This document shows, in pieces, positions 25,276 to 38,144 of a stretch of DNA of 64,000 nucleotides; the first letter of the stretch is position 1, and the number at the start of each line of letters is the position of its first letter. The notes beneath the pieces were generated by a model. That model was given only the letters and a program-made list of their open reading frames with translations, did not search any database and was not told where the DNA came from. The DNA comes from Azolla pinnata (taxonomy: Eukaryota > Streptophyta > Polypodiopsida > Salviniales > Salviniaceae). Location of the stretch: NCBI GenBank assembly GCA_037176905.1, contig JBBBWG010014557.1, positions 1 to 64,000 on the forward strand. The letters are read 5' to 3'. A program made the position numbers and the translations under genes.

Positions 25276-26539
25276 TTGTTGTAGGAATCTGCCGAATCAA
25301 ACCAGGTGTGCTATGGATTTCTCGAGAAAATCGAGCTCTTTCTTTTATCCGACTGCTGGAATTCTAGCCCCCTTTCACCAGCATGTGGCCAAGCCCTGTC
25401 GAAATTCAGGGACTTTCTATTGTTGCTAGGACATATAGATCCATAGACATTGTCTCTAAGGGGCTTTGACTTCACATTTGTTCCACCTCCACTTTGTCAT
25501 CATGAGAAGATAACGAGGGGCCTGTTGATTGACGATGAGGAACTGCATTCTTTTGCAGTTAGATTGGACAATTAACTTCAATGTGTTGGGAAGCAATCAG
25601 AGAAGAGGTGAGAGAGTTGGACATCTAGTCAACCAAGTCTTGATGATGTCGGATTTTACTAATTGAATGACTCTCAGGTGAGAGTTATTTCTTTTGCCGA
25701 TAGCTTGTTGCTTGCTTTCAAGGCAACTGACTGATTTGTCATAGGCCACTCTGACAGTGTTTGGATCATGTGGATCAGTGAAGGACAATATGTTTGTTGA
25801 ACCACTATTCTCAACCTTGAAACTCTGACGCCATATGCTATGAGATGGGAATATAGTTAGAAGACACTTGATCAAAAACTATTACGAACATGAAAGCAAG
25901 TGACAGGTAAAGAATTGCATCTAGGCTGTTTCCGACCATTCTAGCTTCTCAGCCCAAGCGAGACAAAGCAGCTGATCCAACGACATATTCACCTCCAATG
26001 CACCCTCAATAGAATGTAAAATTTGCACCTAAAATTTGATTCCACAAAAGTTGAAACAAATGTCTCCATCTTGGCACCTTGGCCAAATTGCAAATCTACA
26101 CTCAAAATCATGGAATGCAGATTTTAAATGTAAGCAAATTTGGAAAGTGAGTTGAGAAGCTATGCGCGAAGAGACTGCGAAATTTAATGCAGAAAAATTG
26201 ATGCTGCATTTCATCCATTTATATATATAACATGAATCCAAAGAATGAAGCCAGATGAATTCCCCTGGCCTTTACATTACTGAAATATGGAGGTATGTTT
26301 CCCACTCTAAAAACCTACCCTAACCTGCACGGCCTCAGCATGTACCTGTTCTACTTACATACAAACCACTGCTAATTGTACACTCATGCCGTGCCTTGCA
26401 GGTGAGGGGCTATATACACACATCCCCCTCCTTCGTGAGGCGAGGAAAGGTTTCCATCTTGCTGAGCCACGCAACTATACAAGGGCTTTTGCAAGATCGA
26501 TTTGCGTAGAAGATTAAGCATGTATGGAATCGCATCGAG
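24974..26539. other. Intergenic region between RH42 start and ATG2 end
   Basis: This contains the RH42 promoter on its left and the ATG2 3' UTR on its right. A GAT trinucleotide microsatellite runs 25243-25276. A minus-strand ORF of 92 codons at 25597-25875 has a mixed composition that looks somewhat protein-like, but I recognise no family and find no supporting exon, so I do not call it a gene. Confidence 0.5.
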
Positions 26540-29500
26540 TCATTGAAACATCTTGGGATGTGACTCGGGTGGTGGGCCGGAATGCTTCTCTTCTGACTCT
26601 CTCCTGTGTTCTGGGTCAAGACTGCAAATCAAAGCATAGGTCACCAAAGAAGCACCATCCAAAAGGAGCACATACTTGAAAAGGGGTACAACAACAGGAA
26701 AAGGCATTGTAACTAGCTTAAAATCACAAATTTGAAAGGGGTACAACACAGGAAAAAGGCTTGAAGAATCAACCAACAAAGAAAAAGCATGTAAGTAGCT
26801 TAAAATCACATGTTTGAAAGGCTTGAAGAATCAACCAGCAAAGGAAAAGCAGGTAACTAGCTTAAAATCACAAGTTTGAAAGGCTTGAAGAATCAACCAG
26901 CAAAGAAAAAGCATGTAACTAGCTTAAAATCGCATATTTGAAAGGCTTGAACATCAACCAACAAAGAAAAAGCATGTAAAGCTTATTAATTCGAGCGACG
27001 AGATCACCTGTTTTGTACCCCAAGAAGAGCTCGATGCATAGCTCCAGCGGCTGCTACAGCCGGTGCAACTGCTGCTGCTGGAGCAGCTCTCAAGGCACTT
27101 GCAACAGCTGTGCTAGTACCTGCCCCCCTCTGGTATGCCTTCACTGGATTACCTATCAACGACGATGCCGTCCGTTCTAGCCCCCGAGAAAGGCTCTCAC
27201 ATGCCTGAGAAAGAAAAACTTTAAGATTATAGAGAGTCAAAAAAATTTGGGAGTGCTCGAATGGAGACTTTGACACGGTTTCTTTTTTTGTTTTAGAAAA
27301 ACCTGTTTGAGGCCTTCACGCATGTCTTCCGGTTGGCTCTGCTTCTCTGGCATCTCCACTTTTTCTAAAGAGCTTGAAAGACCTACAGCCCCAAGAGCTG
27401 ACTCCGTCTGAATTAGAAACTCATGAGCCCCAGCTGCTAATTGTACTCCAAGTCCCACCGCCTCAAGAGAGATGCTTCGTAGGAATGCCATAGCACCTGT
27501 GTGGCACAAACACTCGCATTTAGAATCGTTATTATTAAATGCAGCCATCTGCAAAGACAAATGTGGTTAAACAAATGCAATCGATACTAATCACAACCAG
27601 TCAAATTTGTTAATATGACCTTTTGCCATCTCAGTGCTTAAGAAAAATGAAAAAGAAAGAAAGGTTGGTTTCGTTCAGTTTCATTAGTTTGTGTTATTCT
27701 TTTGTTCTTCATGGTTGAAAAGCCAAGAAGCATGAGAATTTGAATAGACACAAAGAATACTACTAAAAACTCAAACCTTTTCTCATTCCCCGAAGCAGAC
27801 TGCGTCTATCTCTTTTATAATGTTCAGCTGGCAACACAACAAGTTTAGCTGCACCAGACCCCACATTAAATAAGGGCCGTATAGGACCAAGCCCTTTGAG
27901 AAGTTTATGGATCTACAACACACGAAATGCAGGATATGTGTCATATCATTCCTGGGCTCTGAAAATTTTATCCAGGAATACGGAAGTGAAGCCTTACCTG
28001 GTTGTGGGATATGTCTTCCAGCCACTCCCCAACTATTATACCAGAAAGAGTTCCCCAGCCACGTACTCCCAAAGCTCTTACATGCTTCAAATCAAGTTCG
28101 ACACCCTGCATTGGTTCGAACCCCATTTAGAATACGATCCCCTTCAAACAGGAAATTCAAGAATAGTGCTTTGAGGGTCATCTTGCCTTCCATGATACTA
28201 GATTAAATAGTTCAGCATAGTTTCCTCCACTAAGTGCTCCAATATCTATGCGTCGAGGAACATAATCCACCCTAATACTAAAAGGTTTTAGCTCACACAT
28301 CTGAAAGAAAAAAAAATCCCATACACAGACTGAGAATCATGTAAACATATGAAATTGTTTCTTCGTAAAATTTACAGTCAAATCTAGGTACCTGGAAGAA
28401 AGGAAGCAGCGGGTCCTCAGTAGCCTCCGGCACCTTTTCATCTAAGATCAGACCTTCCATACCAGCTACTTGTGGAAAGAATATCTCCTCGTAACCTAAA
28501 TGTAGCTCTTGAGGTGACGTAGATGGAGAAGATGAGAAGAAACTAGCAAGAAAATCGATATGCCGTTGGTCAAGATGCAAGAGTATTGGTAATAACTGCA
28601 CAGACAACCTGAATGGTAGAACATTTAGCACTTGGATGAGAAAATCATAATAGGTAAGATTAATCACATAAAGTGATCTTCAAGCTGTACAATCTTACCG
28701 GTACTCTTCTAATAGAACCGTGGGCTCAGGCCTCACAGCCTCGAGCTCTAACTTCAGTGCTTTGGCAGATGACTCTCGTGGGAAGGATTTGGACCGGTGG
28801 TATCCTAAAACCTTTAAATCAAATCTTCAATTATGTTTCCTACAAGTATCTTATGCATCAGAATGTTGAAAACGCAGGCATACCTTTTTCCATGGGGCAT
28901 CCTTACTGCAGTCATAAATACGGACATCCCGAATGCTCAGAGACATCCTTGATGCAAAGACCCCAATTTCAGGGAACCTATCATATTGAAGATCTAAACC
29001 ACTGCATATCACTTCCACACACACGCCCACTTGCCTACCCTCATTAGCTTGGTTACCAACCCAATCAGATCCCCCATATAACCGCCATCGAAAATTCAAA
29101 TCTTGCAGAACCACCCTACCTACTGATTGCGGATATTTGGATGACAAACCAAGCCCCTTTCTTGAACCCTGTAACAGGCTTCCCCTCTGATTCTTGGATC
29201 TGCATTTCTCAACCTCGATTGGGACATGATTCTCTAAAACATTGAAACTATGGCCATCATACCAACCTCCACTCCCCTCCACTGCAATCACCATGTCAAA
29301 ATCATCACCAGGATGTTGAGAGCGGAGTGGACCCTTCCCGCTATATGTTGGAGAAGACAGTGAGGATGGCTTTTTTGCAACATAGTAGTCCTCAATAAAC
29401 GATGGCATGTCATCATTCTGTGATGTAGGAGTCCGATAATCCTTGGTCTCTCCACCATCACGAGATGAGTGATCAAACGAGCTGTACAGGCTCTCATCTG

Positions 29501-32500
29501 CTCCATCATCACTACTACATTCTGCCTTCCTTAGTATCTCAAAAGTTTCACCTCTCCTATCTCTCATGTTCTGGCAATCATTTAAGTTAACAGGTGCACA
29601 AGATTTACCATTAATGAATGTAAATGCATCCTCAGACATGCCTTCAGAAGCTACGCTCTTTTCGTTTTTTGACTGATTGCAGAAAGATCCTTTATCCTGA
29701 ACTCTACTCCTTTGTTCATTCCCATCCCCTGTATCATGCTGACAGCATTGCCCTGTAGGCATATGTTCAACCTCTGGCGCAAATAACTGTTGGAATTGCG
29801 CAATAAGTCTACCCAATGCAGCAGTAGTGTCATGGCATGTGTCAAGCCGAAATTGATTATTTGCACACTCCACCTCCCACTGAAGACCCTCTTCACTATT
29901 CATATGCACAATAGCTTCCATAACAGCCTCTCCAGCAACTTTTACGTAACCAGCCTGCTGCAGAGATTCTGGTGTATAATCTAATGTTCTGTTTCTTTTG
30001 AATGTTGTATCAGCCAAGAGAAGGGCAACATCTCTCAGCCAAATTTCATAATCTTTGCTGGCAGTATTTGATATGGCATTACTTGAAATACGTACAGCTG
30101 CTGCTGCTACAACGCATGAAACAGGTGAAAACATATCAACTTCAGCAGATGGATCTTCTGACCTTGCTCTAAGTTTAGCTGCAGATACAGCTTCTTTACC
30201 AGGTTCATAGCATAAAGCTGCATCATGCAAATCTAGGGAAAACAAGACACAGTTTTCACCAGCAGAAGGTACAACTTCTGGCTCATTCAGTATTGGTTTA
30301 ACCTTAAAGAGTTCTGTTGCTTCCATTTGTGGACTAGATTTCTCATTGATAACATCACAAAACTCTTGTCGATCTGCAGGTGGACTAAAAAAGGTGATTA
30401 ATACTGGCAACCAATCTAAGCGGCCTCCATGTGCAATAAATGTGCATCCACGAAATGTGACAGTTATTAACATGTCTTCAGAATGTTCACCCCCAGCCCA
30501 GGCTATGATCGATACTTCTAAGCCTGCAGACTTTGTAGCCAAGGCATTTCCCCCTCCTCCATTGCCTCGTCCAAGTGCATCACTTTGGCACGTCAAGAGC
30601 TGAAGTTCTCTAGTATTTTCTTCCAGGAGTGAGCCACTGATAGAAGCATCTTCATGGTGCAGCCAAAAATAACTGGCATTCTGAACCATCCCTATGTGCA
30701 TTACGTGCAGCAGTTGAAATTGAGTAAGATTGATCATGAAGCTACACCACGGACTGTTACTTTTTGTCTCTGAAGACATAGCATCTGTATTTTTCCCCGT
30801 TACTCTAGATTGAACCATGACCGCTACCTCTAGAATATCAAGTGCTATTGATATTTGATCATGATCTTTCTGAGAAGTCTTATGAGATTCCGGTGCACCG
30901 AATGTTATAGCCTCAATAAACGAGCTGAAAAATTCACTTATAAAATATGATTGTGATTCATGAAGTTCCACTTTTAAACAGGGAATAACAACATGAACAT
31001 GTACCGATGAACATTTTCTGACATCTCCACGTATTCTCTCATTTTTCTCGTCAACCGCCTCTGTGGCAGTTGCTGCTGCAAACTCAGAGTTCATCTTTCT
31101 GCCTCCCATGCCTCCTTTCTGCTGTTCTGTGACACCAATCCAGGCCCGTTCAGCAAGCACTGCCCCTCCGGTTGTTTTCGATCGAAGCAATATTCCTATA
31201 TTAGGATATTTCGAACCTCCTAATGAAACTTTTAAAATATCCTGGACCTGGAAACTTAGATCAATCTGCTTTGTAGCACCTTCAAGGCTTACTTGCGGTG
31301 AAACAAGATAAAGAGTGCACTGCGTGAAAGTCGCATTAATAGAGCCAACATGCGCAGGGTCACCATTGAACCCACCATCAGGCAGCTTTAGCTTGAATAA
31401 TGGCAGTTGCATATTGCCCATTCGGTTGGTTACATCAAGGCATAGGATGTGGTTGTTCAACATCTGTGACACTGGAGAATAAGGAGCTGCTGCAATGAGG
31501 CGTAAACTTTGTACGTATATGTCAAGTTGTATGTAGCTCCTTGTTGAGGAAACTTCGGTGGGACTAGCAGTCGTCTTCACATCATCATGACAATGACCAA
31601 TAACACTAAGCAGTTTCTGCAATTTTCTGATGAATGCAGCATCAATCCATACAATCAGAGGTTGAAAGTGAACGTTAATGATTGTGCTCTGCAACATGCC
31701 ACCTTTCTTATCTCTAGGAGCACAAGAAAACTCATGCTCTATACGGCATTGAACTGCTGGAACTTGATTTGAAAACCTCAGAAAACATCTCTTTGTCTGC
31801 GCATTACTAGTTGCAAGGTTTCTACTTCCGCAGAGAGAAACGGGATATTTGGGTAAGGATTTCTCTATCAAAGCCTGCAGTGATTGTGAAGAAGAGCTTA
31901 ATAAAATTGTGTCATGTGGACTAATATTTTGAAGTTGGTGCTTTACTTCAAATGCTTCGATCTGCTGTGCAGTTAGTTCAAGCAACACACGCTTCTGAGA
32001 AACCTGAATGAACAGCATTTAATCATATGGAGTCCATACAAAGAAAGGCTATTAGCCTCAGAACACTCTGTAATTCTGATATTTACCTGCATAGAAATAC
32101 CAATATCCGAAAGAACTGCCTCAATATGATCATCCCTTGAAAAATCAGCGTGCACAGTTACAGACTCAGAAAGCCATGAAACTAAAGACTTCTTATCCCT
32201 AGTCCCAGGGTGAACCATCATCGTTTCCTCCTTGCTGTTCCCTTCTTTCAGCATAACAGAAAGTCCACTTGCCTTAATCTTGAACTCATACTCTACCTGT
32301 CTAGCTGAGTCTAGTGCATACAAAAAGTGAGGCACATTTAATGAATCATCTTTGAAACAATTATGCTTCTCAATAATCAAAGTAAAGTATGTACCCTGAG
32401 GTATTAAAACTGAACCAGAAGCAAGACTGGATGCTGCTGTGATTGCATTAAATGCCGAGCATGTCCATGTCCATATCCCACTTCCAGTGAGACTGGCCTG

Positions 32501-35162
32501 TGTGCTTCTTGTGCCATCAAAACAGTCAAAAAATTCTTCGGCACTGTACCGAACAAAAGGACAAAGAGGAAACCATGATCATTCCGAAAAAACATTTAAA
32601 AACATGGAGATTAATAGATTTTCCAAATGGGGGGATTAGAGTGAAACTGAATCATGAGGAATGCCTTTACAGAACCAGAGTTTACAGTTTGAGAAAACAA
32701 ACCCTGTCATTTAGGGAGTCAGGATATGATGTAACCATTATACATCACTAAGTAATGAGTTGCAATCGATAACTCTCATCAAAAATGTTTCCTAGAATAT
32801 ATTTCCTCTTGAGAGTGACAGGAAACTCCAATACACGAGGCATATACATTTGGAAACTGAAACTCAAATATGTGTACTTTTTATTCAATAACCAGCCTGT
32901 ATCAGTCCTAAAACGCTTCTGATCGCCCACCAGGCTGGTTGGATACTTTCAACAGAAGTATAATGTTATGCAAACGGAAGTGCCACGATAAATTAACCCA
33001 CACCCTTTGCAACCTAGCAACAGGACAAAAAGATGACTGCACCCATTGGTAAATTTTTCAATTGCAGCATCCTAAGCCGTTACCATCACTGGAACGTATC
33101 TACAGGTTATCTCGTGAAAACAGGATTTTGGCTGGCTTCTAATCTTTTTATATGACAAAAATCATAAAGTATAATGTAGGCAAAACATGATTTAGCTTGT
33201 AGGCAATGACAAAAAGTCATAAAATACACAACAAATGATAAAAACCACAACTACTTGAGGGGTCCCTACGAGAAGTAAGTTCAGTCCAAAACTAATAAGT
33301 AAAAGTGGAGTTTCTCCGCCAATGAAGCCAGAATATACCAGATAAATAGTCTAATTTCACAAAGTAATATATTACAAATTTACTGATTAAAGTCGTCTGA
33401 ATGAATGCTAAAGTATGTGCAGTAATGCGTGAGCATGTTTGCTAATGATTTAATGTTTCTAAGGTGGACGAGTAGAGAAGTTACCTTGCAGTGAAGTCCG
33501 CTTCTGACATGGTTTCTTCATCATTAAACTTATCCGGATCTACCCAATGCACCCAATCAGATATCAATTTTGTCCCAGGGAGAATAGTCGACCTAGAAAG
33601 CTTGCTCTGAAGCATGGCTGGATCACAAGCAGATATCTCCTTCGTGAACATACCATCGCTGTGTCCTCTTGACATGGACAAACAATCCTTATTCCAGCTT
33701 CCTTCACTTCCATCACAACCTTGACGACATACAATATCAGCATCCTTGTTAAGCTCTCCATACGAATTAATAACAGTCATAAGCTGTTGAATTTGGTGCC
33801 ATGTGAATTGCAAATTGATATTCGAGATACTTATATCAGCATCTAATTTCAAGACGTCCAAACAACCATTTTTCCATGGAACACTCAATTGTACGCATCC
33901 TGACAAGTCCTCGTCATCCTGCAGTATGGAAGCAGGTTGTCCAAACACCCTTCCATTTCCAGCCACCAAGGTAGAGCTTTCGTTTTCATCATCGATGATA
34001 TCCAAAAGTTCAAGACTCATTTTCTCAAAACTAATGGAATTTGTAAGAAGCAAAGAGGCCCCATCAGCTAACAAACCTTTCCCATTCGGAGTGCCTCCCT
34101 GATCAGATGAATAACTTATACTATATTCACTGTAGCTGAATCGGAGAACGAGCATACTATACTTGTTCTGGCTAGCTTTAGGGGCCCCTTGGAATGCAAC
34201 TATTGCATTTTTAACACTTATATGCATGCCAAGAAGCAAGCTTTCAACTAAATTAGCAACCACCCTCACTCCTTCTTGTACAGGCAAGTATGTATAAGCT
34301 CCACCATATCCTAATCCTCCCGAGTCACTATCAACTGATTCGAGATTTTGTGATTCAATCGAATCCTCAATATGGTCCGTTGTTTGTTTCTTCTCAGTTT
34401 CACATTTCTTGGCTGATTTCCGAGGAACAAACACAAGTTCAACTCCGTCCAATTCGATTTTGATTTGGGGGGGCACACTCCACTCCAATTTTAGGGTGAC
34501 ACTCCTCAATGATCCTTCCCTTAGTTCGAAGGATAAATCGGAGAGCTGCAATTGGTTTCAGGAAAAATATGAAAGGCATGGATCAATTTTCAAATTAGAG
34601 ACATACAACAAAAGTGAAACATAAAACAACCAAGACTGTGGCTTCCCCATCAAAATTCTAATAATGGCAATCAATGAAACTACAAAGGGGATAGTTTCTA
34701 TTTTCGATACAAATGAAAAAAATTAACATGGAAGAATGGAAGAGAAAAGTCGACGGATTCTTCTTTTAATTTCTACAATGGTGATCAAATGGAGCCAGAT
34801 TAGATAAGAGAGATGCCGAAATATAAAGGGGGAACACAGTAAAGAAAGAAATCCCATGGATTCTCTGCAAATTCTGATAGACGGCACATCAAAAATCAAA
34901 TCAGTGGGACGATATTGAATGCAAAAAATAGCGAGAATAGGGCCAAAAGCCAACGATTGAGATGTTTGAGATGCGAAAAAGATAAGACCTGGGTGTTGAT
35001 GTAGGCAGCATCTAGGGCGACATCGTTGAGTTGGGCGAGGCCGGAACCAAGCTGTACATCCAGCTGCTCCAGGTCAACCTCTCCTTTCACGTACTTCCCC
35101 AACCGCTTCTTCAGCAGGAACTTGAACAGACGCCTCGTGGCCCACTGTGTGAACATCCCCAT
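26540..35162 (-). CDS. ATG2: Autophagy-related protein 2 (ATG2)
   Basis: Twelve exons: 35162-34989, 34545-33485, 32543-32087, 32003-28884, 28811-28699, 28608-28392, 28300-28187, 28105-27998, 27912-27777, 27496-27303, 27204-27008 and 26621-26540. All phases close, about 1990 aa against roughly 1890 in Arabidopsis. ATG2 is a rod-like bridge protein that moves lipid from the ER to the growing phagophore. The chorein N-terminus is clear ([26 protein letters not shown]). Plant ATG2 blocks follow: [128 protein letters not shown] and [17 protein letters not shown] at the end. The seventh intron uses a GC donor. The 3.1-kb exon 4 contains acidic/serine-rich, less conserved stretches. Confidence 0.97.
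26690..26985. repeat. 62-bp minisatellite in the last ATG2 intron
   Basis: About four copies of a 62-bp unit (core gtaactagcttaaaatcac) begin near 26710, 26791, 26853 and 26915. The first interval is longer (~81 bp) because of a ~19-bp insertion. The array fills most of the intron 26622-27007. Confidence 0.9.
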
Positions 35163-36646
35163 ATCCAGCCCCCTTTTGCTTTGATTTCTCCGCTTCTTGC
35201 CTTCTCTGTCGCACGCCCTTCTCCTCCGGGACGTGCCGCTTGCGCCTCCTCCTGCTCAGCCCACATCAAGATCTATCATGATGGTCGGATGGATCGATCG
35301 TAGTCGAGGCTCGAAGGAAGGAATTGAAGAGGAAGGAAGAAGCAGCTTTCAGAGGGAGGGATTGGAGATTGGAACAGCAAATCTTGTGTCATACACAAAA
35401 GAACAAGGAAAGCACAATGTTGTTTATGTGTTAAGAAAATCAAACTCAAGAAGAAGGAAAGAACACAATAATGGAGCCTTTAAAAGAAGAAAAAATCATG
35501 TAGCTATGTGTTTCTATGCATGTGTGTGTGTGTGTGTATGTGAGTGTCTGTGGATTCAGAAAAGGATCGATCGATCGACGAAAGAAGAAGAATCATGTGA
35601 CGTGTACGTGATCAAAGGGTCCAGCAGATCCATCGACAATCGAGGCATACAAGCACAGGTCGTTTCCTCTGCTTGTTTTTTTAATGCTTGCGTTGTTCCT
35701 CTCCCTCTGGCCATGATCGTGTTCATCTCAATAAGCTGGTGACCGTATCTATCTTCCATGTATCGATGTGATCATCTCCTTGGAAGGTCAAATTTAACCT
35801 TTGGTACCTTAAAAAATTAACATTGATGTTGTGAGGGGAATATTCGTAGGAAGTGCATCGGCTCGAATACGATCAAAAGCCGGCAATGCATTGTAGCAAA
35901 GATCTCCATCTTTCACGGCATCAAGCGGAAGTTTGGTTGCGTCTTACGATCTTATTGGACTTGCGGTGCGATGTATTTGTCTAACAAATTATCATGTTGG
36001 TTCAAAACCTTGACTAACCTAACAAGGCTAGAGCTACAGAGGCTCTCGAGCTTCTCGTTTGTCACGTCATGCTATAAGAAACTAACCATGCCACTGTAAG
36101 ATAAGATGGGCCCAAAAAACTTATGCAAATAACTATGTAAATTGATGGCTTTTGAACAAAATATCCAGCCTTTTTAGCCATATTACGCATCGTTGAGCTC
36201 ACTTGTAACTGACATTCAACACACTAAACGTATGGCACATCCAAATCAAATTTCGATTGCTTGGTGTATAAATGGTATAACAGCATGGCAAATCTCCCGT
36301 TGTATAGGTCAATAACTCAATCCACACATAATATTCTAATCAATTTCTAATAAGTCAAATTGCTAGAAAAGATATTAAGACTCAAAGTTGCTTCCGATGG
36401 CGGCTTTACTCATCTTTTGATGTTATTTGATTCACCATCAAGTTAATAATCCTACAACTACTGTTGCCCAAAGGTTAACAGTTAGATAACAATGTTTTGG
36501 TTTGAATGATGGCTTTTTTTCATTGAGGCCATAGCTGCACTTCCGAGTGATGATTTCACCGAATTTGTACAGTTGCAATTGATCATGTACAGTTTTACAA
36601 AGGAATGGTGTGCCAAAACAAACATTTATTTACAGATGTTTATGAT
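35163..36646. other. ATG2 promoter side and intergenic sequence
   Basis: The left part is the ATG2 promoter and 5' leader on the minus strand. The right part is the 3' flank of the zinc-finger gene. A GT microsatellite lies at about 35519-35540. The plus-strand ORF 35197-35742 is antisense leader sequence with no family resemblance. Nothing else is recognised. Confidence 0.5.
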
Positions 36647-38144
36647 CTATTCACCAGAAAAGAAGCGTTGCCACGACTGCCATGGGAGGAAGCCACCTGT
36701 CCAAATTCCATAAATACACAGATAGCAGCAGCAGCAGCATCATCATCACAAGTCACAAGGAAATTGCTTTAATTGTTTCTTGGGATAGAAATATGGGTAG
36801 TTCAAAGATACACAAATAGATAGCATCATACGCAGCACCACAACTCACCACATTGGTAACAGCGGAAATAGTATTCGTCTCTTTTCACAAGGCCAGATCC
36901 CTTGCAAACTTTGCATTTTCTCTGAGAAGCCTATGGGCGAAAAAGAACAAAATGCCAGCTTTTACATACTTTATAACTAATATCATTACCAATTCTGCAG
37001 TTGCTGAACAAAAAAATAAGAAGAGAGTTGCAAGTGCTCACAATTCTTTTGCTAAACTCGATTCCGGCCACCACAAAGGGAATTACCCCAGCTATAGATC
37101 AACAAGAAAGCACACCCAAATTTTTAACACTTTGAATTCGCAAACAGAGAAAAAAAAGGCCTTATCAATAGAAACTCTAGGTTATGCCATCACATTGAAA
37201 GGAACGAATGTTTTACTACCCGAATTCACAAGCAGAGAAAAAAGACGCCACCATTCCCATATCAGTAGAAACCCTAGATTATGCCATCACATTAAGGAAC
37301 TCTCCCAAGGAAATATTTGACATCTGCTAATGGTAAAGGGCAGTTGAAAGCGCAAGATTCGCCTCCAGAATGGCTTACAGCATGCGATACGATCAATAGT
37401 AGAGGGAAAAACATCCGAGAGTGCTGCAAGAGATTCTAGGCCAGAAAAGCTTTCTATAAAGGTAAACATAACTGGATTATAGTCGCAGTTGGCACCTGAT
37501 CATTTAACTGAATCATATTTCGTAGCAAGTAGTCACATTCACTGAGCTAGACACACACGCACACACACACACACACACATATGCATATGATATTTCACAC
37601 ATAAGGATGAACTATGGCAGCTGTAGAATTGTATGTCAGGGAAGTTGTTTGCAACACCGTGCACACATTGCCTGGATCTCATTTGCAGTTAGCATACAAC
37701 ACATAGTGCAAAATTCAGGAACCTTGGCCACTACCGTGGATCTATGGCAATGGAGGAATCATTCACACAATACAGTGTCCACGTGTAAGCCTACTTATGA
37801 TGATGAACACGCAGCTTGCTGTTCGAAAGAAAGAAATCTGGTGACAGGAACGGACGAGAGAATAATAAGCACGCCCTACCTGCTGCACCCACGACGACCT
37901 GCCATGTGACGAAATCAGGGTTGGGATCAGGCATGCTCTGCAGCGCGACTTGCATGGCATCGGATGGGGAAGCAGATAGCACCGGCATCACTCCTGCTCC
38001 TCGTCTTGCTCTCCTTCTAGTCGTGCTGTTGCTACTGCCGATGCTCAAAAGCTCACGCTGATCGACCGGAAACCGCAGGAAAGCAGATCGGCAAGGAGCC
38101 ACGTTGTAACAGGAGGAGGCGGAAGCAGCGATCCCCATAGCCAT
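36647..38144 (-). CDS. Small DnaJ-type zinc-finger protein, probably chloroplast
   Basis: Four exons: 38144-37880, 37091-37042, 36921-36849 and 36696-36647. Phases close, giving 145 aa. The first ~60 residues are rich in Ala, Ser and Arg, with a RRRARRGAG stretch that looks like a transit peptide. A segment MPDPNPDFVTWQVVVGAAAG then leads into a short hydrophobic stretch (VIPFVVAGIEF), a likely membrane anchor. The C-terminus has a half DnaJ-type zinc motif CKVCKGSG, a second Cys pair CYQC, and a GGFLPWQSWQRFFSGE tail. Known relatives are small plant DnaJ-related cysteine-rich proteins without a J-domain. The CxxCxGxG fold suggests thiol or protein-assembly work in plastids, but that is inference. 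The start is the first ATG in frame; upstream the frame lacks an ATG. Confidence 0.82.
37556..37580. repeat. AC microsatellite in zinc-finger gene intron 1
   Basis: An AC run with one G interruption lies inside the first intron (37092-37879). Confidence 0.85.

Noticed and set aside
25597-25875. A 92-codon minus-strand ORF between RH42 and ATG2
   Set aside because: No family resemblance, no partner exons with matching splice phase, and located between a promoter and a 3' flank.
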